Of a DNA stretch of 64,000 nt, positions 63,286-64,000 are shown piece after piece (position 1 is the stretch's first letter; each line of letters opens with the position of its first letter). The DNA lies in NCBI GenBank assembly GCA_003134785.1, contig PLCN01000002.1, positions 124,219 to 188,218 on the forward strand. Reading direction: 5' to 3'. The stretch comes from Spartobacteria bacterium (GTDB taxonomy: Bacteria > Verrucomicrobiota > Verrucomicrobiia > Chthoniobacterales > UBA10450). The notes below the pieces were generated by a model, which was not told the DNA's origin, ran no database searches, and was given only the letters and a program-made list of their open reading frames with translations. The position numbers and the translations under genes were made by a program.

Positions 63286-63591
63286 ATGAAAAGAAACAGT
63301 ATTGTTAGTTTGTTAATGGCGATCGTGGCCTGCGCCATGCAACCGGCCAACGCAGGGAATGCGGATCGCGTGGAAAACCCGACAGAAGTCGGTTACAGCA
63401 GCCTGGATAACGATCCAGTGGTCCGTGAGGTTCAGATAGCCCTGGAAAAGAAGGGGTACAACGTTGGCAACACCGAAGGCAAGTTCAACGCGGACACCCG
63501 TGCCGCGGTGAACCGCTTCGAAAGGGACAGCGGATTGCCCGAAACCGGAAGCATCACGCCGGCCGTGCTCAAAGCCCTGGGGCTGAGCTAG
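63286..63591 (+). CDS. Small exported peptidoglycan-binding protein
   Basis: 101 residues: signal peptide (IVSLLMAIVACAMQPANA), then a PG_binding_1 domain (VVREVQIALEKKGYNVGNTEGKFNADTRAAVNRFERDSGLPETGSITPAVLKALGLS). Same domain as the C-terminus of the 59466 gene, and the same cis-element stands before both. No Shine-Dalgarno is visible. Confidence 0.85.
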   Translation: MKRNSIVSLLMAIVACAMQPANAGNADRVENPTEVGYSSLDNDPVVREVQIALEKKGYNVGNTEGKFNADTRAAVNRFERDSGLPETGSITPAVLKALGLS

Positions 63592-63663
63592 GCACATCTG
63601 GAGGAGGCGGGGCAGCGCGTCAGAGCGCACGCCTCGGCGCCATGTCCGCCTCCTCATTGCTCG

Positions 63664-64000
63664 ATGAAAACAAATATTATGATCGCCTGCTTGGCCACTG
63701 GACTTCTGATGTTAGGTCAACCAGCGCTCGCTGCCGGTAATCACGCTATCGCTACCTCTCACGCCGCTTCTTTTGAGCACAGACTTCGTGCAGATAAAGC
63801 TCGACGGCTCGTGCCTCTCTTCGAGCGCGATATCTCTGGAGTGATCTCCCGCGCTATCCGCGGCGGTAATTGGGTGCAAATGGTGAACCCGCGCGCACCG
63901 ACGAAATACGGTACCTCAGAGGAAAGTGTTTCGCTGGATCCCGGGTTCCCGGCAAGGGGAACGGAATCAAGTTTGTCAGCATTTCTTTTTAGCAAGTGGC
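63664..64000 (+). CDS. Exported protein, partial at right edge
   Basis: 112 codons open to the window end, from MKTNIMIACLATGLLMLGQPALAAG, a signal peptide. The mature part FEHRLRADKARRLVPLFERDISGVISRAIRGGNWVQMVNPRAPTKYGTSEESVS is not recognised. It lies 72 bases after the peptidoglycan-binding gene. It lacks the dispersed element. Confidence 0.6.
   Translation, partial: MKTNIMIACLATGLLMLGQPALAAGNHAIATSHAASFEHRLRADKARRLVPLFERDISGVISRAIRGGNWVQMVNPRAPTKYGTSEESVSLDPGFPARGTESSLSAFLFSKW

Noticed and set aside
63601-63663. Dispersed element before the last partial gene
   Set aside because: GCGCCATGTCCGCC resembles the tail, but no palindrome or AAAATCCC box is found at the expected offsets.

Overview
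The window looks like a soil bacterium's chromosome, most probably Verrucomicrobiota. This is an inference from protein style (DUF1348, DUF5069, MbfA-type ferritin/VIT1, TonB receptors next to GlxA-type regulators) and from the many inverted and 7-bp repeats between genes; no rRNA or marker gene confirms it. Genes are on both strands and many intergenic stretches hold gene debris.

Region by region. 1-9 kb: membrane and regulatory genes around a TonB-dependent receptor, flanked by two GlxA/AraC regulators and a decayed third copy, then a tRNA-Leu. 9-20 kb: an XRE-PAS pair, an outer-membrane protein, an ECF sigma operon with a CpxP-like protein, MbfA, an RND efflux adaptor/pump pair, and a cysteine-less thioredoxin-like gene. 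19.5-21 kb: pseudogenes. 21-28 kb: MEDS sensor, histidine kinase, response regulator, very large PAS/GAF kinase and a NarL-type regulator. 28-31.8 kb: stress-type genes including Dps. 32-36.7 kb: a tight three-gene operon (DNA methyltransferase, kinase-NTPase fusion, protein with CARF-like motifs) that looks like an undescribed defence system. 37-44.6 kb: a MarR-controlled oxidoreductase cluster with a perfect operator palindrome. 45-56 kb: a complete selenocysteine locus. 56-59 kb: oxalate decarboxylase and an oxalate/formate-type transporter. 59-64 kb: small exported peptidoglycan-binding proteins and dehydrogenases.

The selenium locus is self-contained. Formate dehydrogenase alpha (Sec189), its iron-sulfur and NrfD subunits, selB, selA, selD, tRNA-Sec(UCA) and a small Rdx/SelW-like protein (Sec13) lie together, and selD itself begins upstream of an in-frame UGA (Sec18). 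Naive gene calling breaks or shortens all three selenoproteins. Oxalate decarboxylase makes formate, so the neighbourhood suggests an oxalate-to-formate-to-CO2 route.

The most unexpected signal is a dispersed cis-element present nine times (eight on the plus strand, one on the minus). Each copy has a CTC-N4-GAG palindrome (degenerate in the minus-strand copy, looser in one other), exactly 34 nt from GAG to an AAAATCCC box, a second CTC-like N4 GnG motif at fixed offset, and a tail resembling ACGGACGCG..CATGGCGG. In seven copies the box lies exactly 55 or 56 nt before the start codon of a short gene, with no evident Shine-Dalgarno sequence. It could be a structured leader RNA or an operator/promoter module of a stress-type regulon.
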